From Ascochyta rabiei (taxonomy: Eukaryota > Ascomycota > Dothideomycetes > Pleosporales > Didymellaceae), in NCBI RefSeq assembly GCF_004011695.2, contig NC_082414.1, positions 372,001-436,000 of the forward strand: DNA of 64,000 nt, in the 5' to 3' direction. Of this stretch, positions 10,265-20,402 are shown piece after piece. Made by a program: the position numbers and the translations under genes. The notes under the pieces are model-generated. The model was not told where the DNA came from and made no database searches. It worked only from the letters and a program-made list of their open reading frames with translations. Position 1 is the first letter of the stretch; every line of letters begins with the position of its first letter.

Positions 10265-11519
10265 CTTGCTACCGTGTGTATTATAAAGGCACGGTCGAGG
10301 GGAGTGTGGTGTTTTGGAGAAGCTCTCTCGAGCCAGCGATTGCTGTGAAACCGTGTGCAAGACCCACTGCAGTGCTTCCGTGGTGAAGGATGGATTCGGG
10401 TTTTGGCGCGGGTGCAGATATCAGGGAGATATTCGAATTGTGTAACACGACATGATGATCCCGTCCAGCCTCGTTGAGTGCGAAACGCTACTGGAAGACT
10501 CCACAGTTGACTCTGGAGGGCTAGATGGGAAGCCATGGTTCCTGTAGAAGCAGGGTGCAGACGTCATGGTCGCGAGGGAGTTGCACTGCGCGGCAGACGG
10601 TAGCCTTTCTAGTCGAACAAGTACGCGGTGGTACGCGGACGACAGGACGGAGAATCGACAAAACTAACTAGTTCAGAGTATGTCTCGGATGGAAGCGTCG
10701 GCGGCTCATCCGCGGGGAGTTGGAGTAGACTAGTTCAGTACATCGTTGTGTCCGTAGGGGACATGACAACGACCGAGCAAAGCAGAGACCCTGCATCGGG
10801 CTAGCAGCAAAGCAGGATTGTGACAGAACATGTTGTCGTGGGCAATGTTATGCGTTTGTGCGAATACACAGGTACGGGAGCAGATCCGTTGGGCATGTTT
10901 GGAGGACGCGGACCCAGGCCCATGGACGTGAAAACCCAGCGGGCTGTGTTGCAAAAGAGCACGGCAGAAGCGGTGAAATAGGCCATGTGTTTGTGTAGCA
11001 CGACGGACCGAGTTTGCGCAGCTTCAGGAGGGATAGGGGCCGTTGCAATAGGATGAGGAAAGAGGAGGGGTGCCTAAGTGGGAACGCTGGACAGGTGGGA
11101 GATGCGGTGAAGCGAGCAGGCAGGGTGTAACGTGGGTAGAAGAGGTGGAGGGTGGAGTACAGGGCGCATAGGCCGTTAGTGGAAGGAGTCGATCATCGGG
11201 AAGGCGGGAGGAGCGGGTCGTCCCAGGCTCCCAGCCAAGGTGCGACGGCGGCGGCCCATGTCGCGTCGAGAAAGAGCATGACAGAGGGCGAATCATGGGA
11301 CATGTGGTGACACGAGGCGAATGGATGAGTGAAGGTGCAGGTGGGTCCTGCCTAGCGCGAGGACTGGCTGCTGGCCCCTGTCGCGCTAAGAGTGGTTGCT
11401 TTCCGCCATGACATGGCCCCTCCGCTGAGCGCTGAGTCGACTCCAGCTCCAGCTCCAGCTCTCAGCTCTCAGTTCCCAGCTCTCAGCTCATCATCAAACG
11501 AATCCACCACCTCCTTTGT

Positions 11520-11600
11520 TCTCTTCTCTTTTGCCTCTTCTCTCCTCTCTCCTCTCTCCTCTCTCCTCTCTCATCTCTCTTCTCTACTCTCCCCGCTCTT
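11520..11600 (+). promoter_or_regulatory. Pyrimidine-rich tract before get2
   Basis: A nearly uninterrupted CT-rich run ends about 65 bp before the get2 ATG at 11666. Such CT boxes commonly precede transcription starts in filamentous fungi. The functional role is inferred from position and composition only. Confidence 0.45.
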
Positions 11601-11665
11601 CCCCTTTCTGCTCAGGTCCACGGCCATTCCATAGATCACGCCGTCCCCGCCCCCAGCCCGCGGAC

Positions 11666-12927
11666 ATGGCTGACGTACCTGACGTACCGGACGTACCCGC
11701 AGCCTCGCCTGGGCCTGCTGCTGCAGAGACGCCCGCGCAGCAAAAGGCACGTCTTCGCAGAGAGCGCCTGGCTGCGAAGAGCGGTGCATCTCGATTGCAA
11801 AAGATCTCTGCGCTGCAGGGCGGCCCCCCCAAAGACGTAAGCGAGATACAGAAAGATGTACCCGGTAGGTGCACGCCCGGCCTCCAGAGCCAGCCAATGC
11901 GCGTCGGCGCCTACATGCGGCGTGTGTGCCTACATGCGTGTGTGTGTGCCTACATGCGTGCGTGTCTGCCTACATGCGGCGTGCCTGCCTACATGCGGCG
12001 TGTCTGCCTACGTGCGTGCGTGTCTGCACTTTCTCGGTGGCCTGCACCACGTTGGCGGTTGACAGTACGAGCCGACGGCTAACTGCGTCCCTAGTCCAAC
12101 CTGCACCAGCGTCTCGAGCTTTGTCCGGCTCCGCGACGCCAGACCCAGATGAAGTAGACATCTCCCACCATCATTACACGCCTGCATCTCAACCACGTCG
12201 CCCCTCCCCCTTCGCCTTCGATGCCGACCCCACGCCTGCCTTCCCGCAGCCTCCACCAGGCCAAGGCGACCCATCCGTGGACCCCATGATGGCCATGCTT
12301 CAGCAGATGATGGGCGCCGGACCAGGTGCCATGCCTGCCATGCCGGGTCGCCGTCACCCACACCCGGGCGGTCCGGGCGATCTTCCTCCCGCTCTCGCCA
12401 ACATGCTCTCTGCCATGGGTGGTGCTGGTGCTGGTGCTGGTGCTGGTGCTGGTGCTGGTGCTGGTGCTGGCACGGGTACTGGTGGGGCCACGGAGCCGTC
12501 ACCAGAGCAATCTTCGGCCTGGATATGGCGCTTGGTGCACTCTCTGTTCTCGCTGGGCCTTGCCATCTACATTGTCCTGCAGACACCCTTCACTGGCTCC
12601 AAGCTGTCACGCAACACCGCCCTTATCCCTGTCGACGAAGACTGGACTGTGGGAGCCACGCCTTCGCAGAACTTTGCACATTTCTTCTACCTGTTCGCTA
12701 CCTTCGAGCTCATCATGCAGTCCTCGCGCTACTTTGTTGAAAACGGTCAGTTGCAGGGAAGCGGGATCCTGAGCACCGTGGCAGGTTTCTTACCACCGCC
12801 GTACGGTGGCTACGTCAGAACCCTTGGCCGTTACGGTGTCATATACACAACAGTTGTCAGCGATGCCATGGTCGTTGTTTTCGTACTGGGCGCCACAAGC
12901 TGGTGGAGAGGCGCTGGCATTGCGTAA
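11666..12927 (+). CDS. get2: GET complex subunit Get2 (tail-anchored protein insertion receptor)
   Basis: Part of the ER-membrane receptor (with Get1) that receives tail-anchored proteins from the Get3 ATPase. Exons 11666-11864 and 12095-12927 give 343 residues. The N-terminal cytosolic region has the basic Get3-binding helix ARLRRERLAAKSGASRLQKI at residues of about 31-50, the hallmark of fungal Get2. A low-complexity linker follows (Pro-rich, Met-rich MMAMLQQMMG, then an Ala-Gly run encoded by a GGTGCT repeat). After it come hydrophobic segments starting at WRLVHSLFSLGLAIYIVL, then FAHFFYLFATFELIM, and a last one at VIYTTVVSDAMVVVFVLGA. The single intron holds a minisatellite. The start codon is followed by an in-frame DVP triplication. 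Get2/CAML assignment rests on the RRER helix plus topology. Confidence 0.85.
11908..12030. repeat. Intronic minisatellite, about 20-bp unit
   Basis: Six diverged units of the form CCTACATGCG(T/G)GCGTGT with 18-20 bp spacing occupy about half of the 230-bp get2 intron (11865-12094). Confidence 0.9.
12418..12470. repeat. GGTGCT hexanucleotide repeat in get2
   Basis: At least eight GGTGCT copies encode the Gly-Ala run in the cytosolic linker of Get2. Length variation here would stay in frame. Confidence 0.95.
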
Positions 12928-14422
12928 CCGTTGTGCATCTTCTCGTATAGGGCCTGCTAGACTAATGGTATAACTGTCCACCAATCGCACAACACCACAC
13001 ACAGACCTTTACTAGCCAACTCCTCGTCTTATCTGATCGACATCTGGCAGCCACTACCGTGTCTTCGTCCCAACCGCCTGGTTCCATCCGAGTGCATTGC
13101 TTTTTGAGAAAGGCGCGTGAGTGTCGACCGTGCTACGTTGTCAGCTGCTGACATGGATTTTCATGTCAAGCCTTCGTGCACACTCGATGGAAACACACTG
13201 CAGAGAACACACTGCAGCCAGCCCATCCATGTCCTTGGTAAAATGCAACCGAACTTACTACTGTGAAGATGCAACTTCACTCACCGCCAATGAGCATCCT
13301 GCCCAACCGCCTTTGTACCGTGCCTGGGCGAGATGCAAGCCACAAGATCGTTTGCGTAGCATGTGCTGCACCAACGATCGTTGCAGTGTCACACACATGG
13401 CGACCGACTCAAGACGGCTGCCTCTAACTGATGAGGATACGTAATGCATCTCTTTCCCCTGCGCAGAACACCAATTGCAATTTCCGACATGCAGCTGTTC
13501 TTCCTGTGACCATCAACATTGTGTCCCAGCCCAGTACATGTCGAGCGTTCGTCTAGCAGTCGTTCAATGGTTTCCGTCTATAAATCGTCCGAATCTGCCA
13601 TTTCGCCGTCTCTCCGCACTCCAATTCTCTTTGGTGTGTTTTCTTACCTTACCAGTCCACCGCTTCGAACACGGGCATTGAACGACGCCAGCTGCAAGAG
13701 CATGTTTTGTGAACAGCGCGCACCAGAGCGCATGACGGAAGACGGCACTGGCCATGCCAACGACAAGACAACGTCTTCGTATGCAACGGTCTCACAGTTC
13801 CCTTAGCTGCATCACCCTGGGCGTGCAGCCACCCAACCGCACACGCAGGGATCGACTGGGTTCCGAGACCCGTGACAGATGTCCTATTTCATCAGCCGTG
13901 GCACAAGCATCCAAGCGCCAAGGACTAGATGCGCTACTGGCTGCTGTACTCGGACGCGTCCATGGTTGTGCCTGCTTGTGCATTCCTTCGGTGAGTCTGC
14001 AGACGCACGCCTGCATCCAAGCCCAGCCCGGTCCAGCTCAGCGCGAGGACGGTGGGTTTTCTTCTTGGTCGAGAAAGCGTGCAGGACCCCACCATTACGC
14101 TCTCGAAGTGGGTGCGGCGCTCTGCACGCCGCCCATTAGCTGGCCTTTTTTCCCACGCCGGCCTCCTTGTCGTCGACCGTCGGGTACGCATCCAGAATCC
14201 TGCCCCACCGCTTCTTTCCTTTCCCTGCTCTGTTTACGAATGGACTGTGCCATTTCGTCTTGCACCGAACAAGCCCAGCTGGCTATCCTCTGCGGTGCAA
14301 CGCCAAAATCATGGATCCTTCCTCAGCTCGCTCCTTCCTGGTTTCCCTCTCGTTCCCATCCTACCCTACACCATCCCATGCAACAATCGAGCACCTCGCA
14401 AACCTGCCTCTCCCAGCATCTG

Positions 14423-14453
14423 CACACACACACACACTCTCTCTCTCTCTCTC
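14423..14453. repeat. (CA)n(CT)n microsatellite
   Basis: A run of CA dinucleotides followed directly by CT dinucleotides. Confidence 0.95.
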
Positions 14454-14853
14454 CTCCGTCTCATCGACCCCACCCGTTTCCCCTTTCTCGACTCCGTGCT
14501 GGACCGAGGAATACCTGCTTCCTCGGCTAGCTTCCTTCCTCGGCTCCTTGCACCCTCGCGTCCGGGGAGGCTAATGCCATCGGACAGAGCACCCGAGTGC
14601 CGCCAGCCACGCTGAGTCGTTGCTTCCTGCCTCGCTCGCTGTGTCGAGCCGAAAAGGAAGGCGTTGCGCTGGGCTTGGTGGCTCCGGCGTGGATGGATTC
14701 GTAGGTGCCGAGTCGATGCTTGGAGGGTTGGGGGATCGTGCTCGATCGAGTGGAATTGGCGTTGCTTGACTCGAGGTGGCATGTGCATGTCAATGCTCTT
14801 CTTTGCAGAGCGCAAGTTGAGCCAAGGACACCAAGTTGGGCGTGCGTGGGTGG

Positions 14854-14882
14854 GTGATGGTGATGGTGATGGTGATGGTGAT
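14854..14882. repeat. GGTGAT hexanucleotide repeat
   Basis: About five copies of GGTGAT; it produces a His run in a minus-strand ORF that is otherwise unsupported. Confidence 0.9.
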
Positions 14883-15071
14883 GTAGATGTTGATATCCAG
14901 AGAGCTCTGGAGCGGGTAAATGTGATATACAACATCTATACACGTTCCTCTTGCTATGCTGTTTCCACGACACCCAACACCATAACCGTCTAGTGCACCA
15001 TGCTCGCAGATTGAGTTTATTCTTACACTCTCCTCTCCTCTTCTCTCCGCTCTTCCTTCGGTCACGCCCGC

Positions 15072-16037
15072 CTAAGCAGCCGTAGCCGTCTCACCCCTCG
15101 CCATGCGCAGCAACTCGGCCTCCCTCCGCTCCTTCATCAGCCTCTCGCGCACCAGCACGCGATCCGCCTCGCTCCTCTCGCGGAACTCGGCCATCTCAGC
15201 CATCTGCTGCTCCTCCTCGGGCGTAGCGCGGACGACGACGCTCTCCGGCAGCTTGGCCAGCAGCTCGTCGAGGATCTCGCTTGGCGCCTGGTCGCGAATG
15301 TTGATCGTGTGCGTTGGCGCCGTCGCGTCCGGGACCAGCGTGTTGCGCGCGTTGGGCGTGCTCGAGGGCGGCGTCTCGGCCGTGCCCGACTGCGTGTGCA
15401 GCGAGGGCACGGATGTGTTTGCGGAGCCGTCTGGGGTGTTGGGCGTCGACTTTGTGTAGATGTGCAGCAGGGCCGGGCCGTCCGGGGAGGTGTGGCGCGA
15501 TATCTCAATGGGGATGGAGGGGTTGCGGTATTTCATTCGCGGCAGCATTTCGCGCCAGAATTTCCTGGGGGGTGGGTGTTAGTCGAGGGCGCTGTTGTCG
15601 TGTGTTCAATTGCCTGTCTCTGGCCGTTTGTGATGGCATGTTCGATCCTCTCTTTCCTGCCTCGCTTGACAAATCTGCGCCAAGAGAAATACAGAACAAG
15701 AGACTGTGCATACCTCGCGCCTCTGTGTCCGCCGTAAATCTTGGTGTTGAACTCCATGCTAATCTTCGACACCTCCTTGGGCAGCACCAATGCGCCAGGC
15801 CCGCATCTTATCCACAGCAGCTATTTCCAGCAGTCAGCAATGGCCCATACACATCCCATTGCGGTCGGTAAGGGGTCGTGGACTGGGCTAGGATTGGATA
15901 GCGTTCGGGTAGGTATGCGGAGGAGCGAATCGTACCTTCTGCGAGGGGCGTTAGTATGTTGTTCCAAGTCACTCCATGAGATGGAGATGCGAACGCACCT
16001 GTTGCAGTTTCCGCGCACGCGCTATTATGTTGACCAT
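15072..16037 (-). CDS. mrp49: Mitochondrial ribosomal protein Mrp49/mL61 (L51/S25/CI-B8 domain)
   Basis: Structural protein of the mitochondrial large ribosomal subunit. Exons 16037-15999, 15820-15714 and 15564-15072 give 212 residues. The joined N terminus reads MVNIIARARKLQQ-LLWIRCGPGALVLPKEV, then SMEFNTKIYGGHRGAR-KFWREMLPRMKYRNPSIPIEI, the characteristic L51/S25/CI-B8 thioredoxin-like fold (the domain also found in complex I subunit B8). The C-terminal half is a fungal extension: a Ser/Thr/Pro linker followed by a charged helix rich in Glu and Arg (EEEQQMAEMAEFRERSEADR). The 178-bp first intron also contains an internal CGCAG/AAG/GTACG cluster, but the direct junction gives the better family match. 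A mitochondrial small-subunit paralogue is the main alternative. Confidence 0.85.
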
Positions 16038-16448
16038 GTTGGGCTGTGATGTTGCGGGAGCGTCTGAACGACATCGAGAAATCTCATGGGTCGCGTTCAC
16101 CTCCGCCTCCGCCAACCGGAGTTTTGCCGTTCCGCGCATGTGCACGTGACGATACTCGCAGTTCAGTACAACAGGTGTAGTGCACACTACTTCTTCAATG
16201 TCTGGACCATGAGGGAGTAACGAGTTTTGTCATTCAACTTGTCGCATTGTCCCACCTATCATCATCGCTAATCGTCCAGATCCTGTCCGTCCGTGTAGAA
16301 CACATGTCTTGACAAGAAAGAAGCCACAACCCAGGCAGAGATCCTCAAAATACAAAGTGATATCTAGTCGCTCGAATCTCCCATCCATGTACAGTAGTTG
16401 CGGTAGTCAGATCACACCACCGTTGCGTGTGTATAGAGACGCTCAGTT
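16038..16448. other. Intergenic spacer
   Basis: Upstream flank of mrp49 and downstream flank of the next minus-strand gene. No gene or striking motif seen. Confidence 0.6.
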
Positions 16449-17353
16449 CTAGCGAGCGGGCGCCGGTGCTGCGGCGCCACCTTGCTGAGCAGCTCCAGGG
16501 TTCATGCGCTTGCTCCTGTTCGCTTGTTAGCATGATTCCCAGTCCGTTGTAGTGGTTTGCTTACATGAAAGTCCTGCTGAAGAATGAGATGAGGATCATG
16601 GGCAACCAAGAGGGCATCTTGGAGAAGCCCCAGGTAGCGTAGCCAAAGGGAATCGCAAGACCGTACTGTTGCAACAGGCCGTTGAAGGGGTGGAAGAGGC
16701 CCTCGTATGGAGGGATGGCATCAATCTGGTTGTCGACGACCAGCTCCTTGAAGGTCTCGGTCGTGGTCGAGGTGCGGTTCAGGGGCTTGTAGCGGAACTC
16801 GGGAACGGGCGCAGACTGGTCAGCCAGCGGCTTGGGGATGCGGAACTTGAGCAGAGAAGGCGCGCCAACAGACCACGAGTTGCAGAAGATGCTCTCGCGT
16901 TCGCAGTCAATGAAGCCAAATTTGGGCGAAGAGGGCTGCGCAGCGATGACAGGGACCGATGCCTACTGTTGTCAGCCATCAAGTGCGGCGCAATCCGTCG
17001 TGGGTACTTACGTTCCATGCCTTCTCGGCGGGTCCGCAGAAACCGTAGCATGTGCTGTTGCCGCCCGTGACGAAGATAAGCCACTCCTGAGTTGCGGGCG
17101 CGCTGACGGTGGGGTCGACAGTCAGCACCTCCTTCCAGTTCTCGAGCGTGAGCTCGTGCTGGACTACGGCGACGGCCTTGGCTGCGGCGGCCTCGACGGG
17201 CGCAGAGGGCGCAGAGGGCGCAGACGGGATGACCGAAGCGACCGACGCCGTTGCCTGGTTGAAGAAGCTCTTCACCTTGTCGAGAAGGGGAATCTGCTGC
17301 TCAGCGACTGCGAGCACCGGCAGCGCGAGAACGACCGATGACGAGAAACGCAT
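16449..17353 (-). CDS. Thioredoxin-like ER/secretory membrane protein
   Basis: Exons 17353-17012, 16962-16565 and 16515-16449 give 268 residues. A signal peptide (MRFSSSVVLALPVLAVAEQQ) is followed by an Ala/Pro-rich linker, then a domain that reads like a thioredoxin fold: LTLENWKEVL, a strand EWLIFVTGG, a C-x3-C pair in STCYGFCGPAEKAWN, and later FGFIDCERESIFCNSWSVGAPSLLKF, which parallels the cis-Pro strand of PDI-type domains. Near the C terminus the segment IPFGYATWGFSKMPSWLPMILISFF is hydrophobic enough for a membrane anchor and is followed by a short basic tail. The usual C-x2-C is not present, so oxidoreductase activity is uncertain. Function unknown; location in the ER is inferred. 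Confidence 0.75.
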
Positions 17354-17909
17354 TGTAGATGGCGGGTGTGGTGTTGAAGGTGAAGGTGAAGGCTGCGTGT
17401 GTGCAGGGAAAGTTGCGGTGCGTCGCTGCCTATCTAGTTCAGGGTCCAGATGACGTTTGCGGGGCGGGGCACGGAAAGAGCGATGGAAGACGCAACAATC
17501 TGCAATGAAGCAGTTGAATCTACAAGCTGAAGGCCAGGCAAGCTTCGATAGAGGCAGTCCAGAGAAAGAGATGGAAACGTCAGCCACAACACGATGGACA
17601 CCACGCATTTGTTCTAGCGGACCAGATGCCGCGAAATTGGATGAAGCTTGGACGCTGCCTGGGGCTCCATCCGTCACCCCACCGCGTCCTCGTCACGAAG
17701 TCTCCGATTCGCCACCGTTGCAACAGCACGCTGGACTCTGAAACCAAGACGACTCGCTTGCTGCAGCAAAGCACGTCGAGTTGCAGCCATCGCCAATGAA
17801 ACGCTCCATATCGTAGAATCTTGACCCAGACTAGTACTCAACGTCACCGTTGTCACATTCTACCACCATGATTTGCACCAGAGCCATCCTTCGGCAAATC
17901 CTCGAAGCC
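17354..17909. other. Intergenic spacer
   Basis: Promoter side of the thioredoxin-like gene and 3' flank of the Arg-rich protein gene. No gene supported. Confidence 0.55.
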
Positions 17910-19936
17910 TCAGCCTGGTCCACCTCCAGCAATGTTCGCAGCAAAGTTCACAAACACATCAGGTGCAGGAGTGTCTGTCCTTGACCGAGCTTGAGAGGGC
18001 ATTGCTGTTGCTGGTCAACATCAGCGCAACTGACTCAAGGCCTCACCTCAAGACGCATGCTTACCTGATTGCGGCTGTGGAGTGCTTCCCACTGACAAAC
18101 TATTGCCCAACGTCTCCCTAAACGTCTTGTCGGGTATCTTGCTGTCCTCTTCCTGGTTGGATGCGACTGTTCTCCACGACTCAGAAGAAGGACGAGGTCT
18201 CAGAATCCTAAGGCTAGGTCCTGCTACGCCACGATCTCCTTGCCTGGATACGTCCATTCTGCGTAACTTTACCGTCAGTTCATCTTGGAAACTTCTGGGC
18301 ATGGCCACTCGTGGCTGTGGTGCTGTAAGAGGAGTCACAGTACGATGATGATTGACTTCTACATACTCGTCAGCTTTCACTCCTTCAAACCTCAAACACT
18401 CGAGACCTTACTTCTGAAGATTTCTTCCTCCTTTCTCTCCCGCTCTTCAACCGCTTCAGCATGCTCACGTGCTTCGACTTCATCGCTGTGCGGTGTCCCC
18501 TCGTACACCGGCCGTCCTTCTGAGTCGGATCCAGCAATGACTCTACCTGCTGAGAACATATTGGAGTGTTTCTTCCTGTTCGGGTCAACTTTACGGAGAT
18601 TTGGTGCACCGCCTAGAAATCCTGCCATGAGTGCGCCGCGAGCTGCATCGCCGGTAGGTGGCGCAGGTGGCGTTGGAGGTGGTCGAGGTGGTCGACGTGG
18701 TCGACGTGACGGTAAGGGTGCCGAGGGAGTAGCAGGAACGACAGGCACTGGCACATCAGCTACCGATGGCGTAAGGTTATATGGCGTCGCAACCATAAAC
18801 GGTGCGGTCGAAATCGGAGGAGGTGGTGGAGCGTTGGAAGGCGTTGGCGTTGTGAATGGAGTCGCTGACCGTACAGACTTTGTAGGCTCAGGCGGCGCGG
18901 GCGATTGAACATGGATAGTAGGAGCCTGTCCAGCACTTCTGCTACTCTCCCCACCTTCCAGTCCATCTCCAGGATCCATGCTATCCTGACGACAATGCCG
19001 GCTGCCTTGTCGTGACGGTCTCACTGGTAGCGATGAGCCCTGAGCGAACGGTGTTGGTGGCCGTCCAGGTTTCGCAGAACGTGCACTTGCATCTGCCACC
19101 TGTCCACCATCTCTCTCCCTCTCATAAACACCACCGCCATCCCTTCTTGAGCGTCTCCCACCCTCGCGATCCCTAGATACCGAACTCCTTTGATCACGAC
19201 GCCCACCCTTCCTGACCAGCGGCTCCTCATCACCATCCCTCTCCACACTCCTCCTCTTCTTCCAAAAAGCACCAAGATGCTTCTCAGCAAGCCCTTTACT
19301 GCGACGTCCAGCCTCCTGCTCAGCTTTGACGTGTCGATACACAGTCCTAGCGTGCGCAGCGATGCCCACTCCCTTTCCCTTGACCGGGAGCGATCCGAAC
19401 GGCGTGCCGTCCGGGCCTAGTAGCTGTTCTTCGGTGTTTAAAGCACTGGACAGTGTAGGTTGCGGAGATTGAGTGCGCTGGCTCTCTTCCTGGTGATGGC
19501 ATTCGCGACCCTCTCGATCTGCGTCTCTACCCGCTCTTGCCTCTCGACGACGACGACGACGACGGTGTCCATGTCGCTCTTCGCTCCCTTCGACAGAACG
19601 TTTCTCTTCTCCATGTCTTCGAGACCTGTGACTATGTCCCCTATCTTTCTTTCCGCCTCTCCCCGTTCCCCTCCTCTTCCGCTCCCCATCTCCACTCCCC
19701 TCAGTCCTCTTCTTCTCCTCCTTCTCCTTCCACTCCCGATAAATCCTCAAACTCTCCACCACGCCCTCCAGCATCAACCGCCCAGTACCGACTCCGCTCA
19801 TCGCCTGATTGCGCGGCCGTTGTCCGGACACCAGGCCTTGGATGCTGGAAGCTACTTGGTCGCGGTAAGCCGGGGCCCCGGGGTCTGGGATATAGGGCTG
19901 CATGGCGGGTATCGATGGAGCAAGACAATGAGGCAT
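17910..19936 (-). CDS. Arg/Ser/Pro-rich disordered protein, unknown function
   Basis: I do not recognise a family. Exons 19936-18412, 18358-18065 and 18004-17910 give 637 residues. The N terminus (MQPYIPDPGAPAYRDQ, then ASSIQGLVSG) is ordered-looking and probably the conserved part. It is followed by WKEKEEKKRTEG and long Arg/Glu/His tracts, including HRRRRRRREARAGRDADREG. A Pro-rich middle comes next (SNAPPPPPISTAPF, RRPRRPPRPPPTPPAPP). A possible ordered C-terminal part includes GALMAGFLGGAPNLRKVDPNRKKHS and MPRSFQDELTVKLRRMDVSRQ. The protein ends DTPAPDVFVNFAANIAGGGPG across a spliced last exon. Splicing is supported because all three exons stay in frame and restore low-complexity but non-random sequence. 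The Met at 19903 is an alternative start. A nuclear RNA-linked or scaffold role is possible but unproven. Confidence 0.7.
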
Positions 19937-20402
19937 AGCGGAGCGTAAGCATCTCACTGCGAGGGGGGGATATGAATGGAATTACGAGCGGGTGATGTAT
20001 CTATGTCACAGACAGATGCTCAGCAAACGAAGACGAAGAAACACGGCACAGGCCAACGCCATCGCACACGCTTGTTGTCTACATTGATCCAGAAGAGACG
20101 GAACGAGCAGCAAGTCCAGGATTGGTAGAAGCATGGTTCGTAATTGTAATCATTTTGATACAGAGCTACACGGTGCAAAACTATCTAAACACAAAACCAA
20201 CCAACCAACCTCTGTCCCAGCCATCGGTCTCGGAACAAACTGAACAAACAAACAAACAAACGAAAAACAAACGAAAAACAAACTGAATGCGCAACGTTCC
20301 CGCCGAGTTCATAATCATACCTTTTCATGTCATTTCTTCTTTTCGTCAATACATCAGTCCCCATCCCTACAACAACGCCTGCACAACAACAAAACCCACC
20401 AC
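19937..20402. other. Intergenic spacer
   Basis: Promoter of the Arg-rich protein gene and 3' flank of the AA11 gene. An AAACAAAC-rich stretch at 20235-20283 is the only compositional feature. Confidence 0.6.

Larger units (their letters stand above)
10151..11665. other. Intergenic: aminomutase and get2 promoters
   Basis: No gene is supported in 1.5 kb between two divergent genes. A perfect 25-bp tandem duplication lies at 10215-10264 close to the aminomutase start. A long pyrimidine tract (CTCTCCT-rich, about 11520-11600) lies just before the get2 start, a common fungal core-promoter feature. Confidence 0.6.
12928..15071. other. 2.1-kb region without a supported gene
   Basis: Overlapping ORFs of 100-258 codons on both strands are Ser/Pro/His/Arg-rich and change with simple repeats, so none is accepted. 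It holds a (CA)n(CT)n microsatellite at 14423-14453 and a GGTGAT repeat at 14854-14882. The CT-rich stretch at 14200-14560 could belong to an untranslated transcript, but no coding exon could be traced from it. Confidence 0.5.

Noticed and set aside
13754..14530. 258-codon plus-strand ORF
   Set aside because: Pro/Ser/His-rich with microsatellite-encoded runs and no domain; neighbouring frames are just as open.
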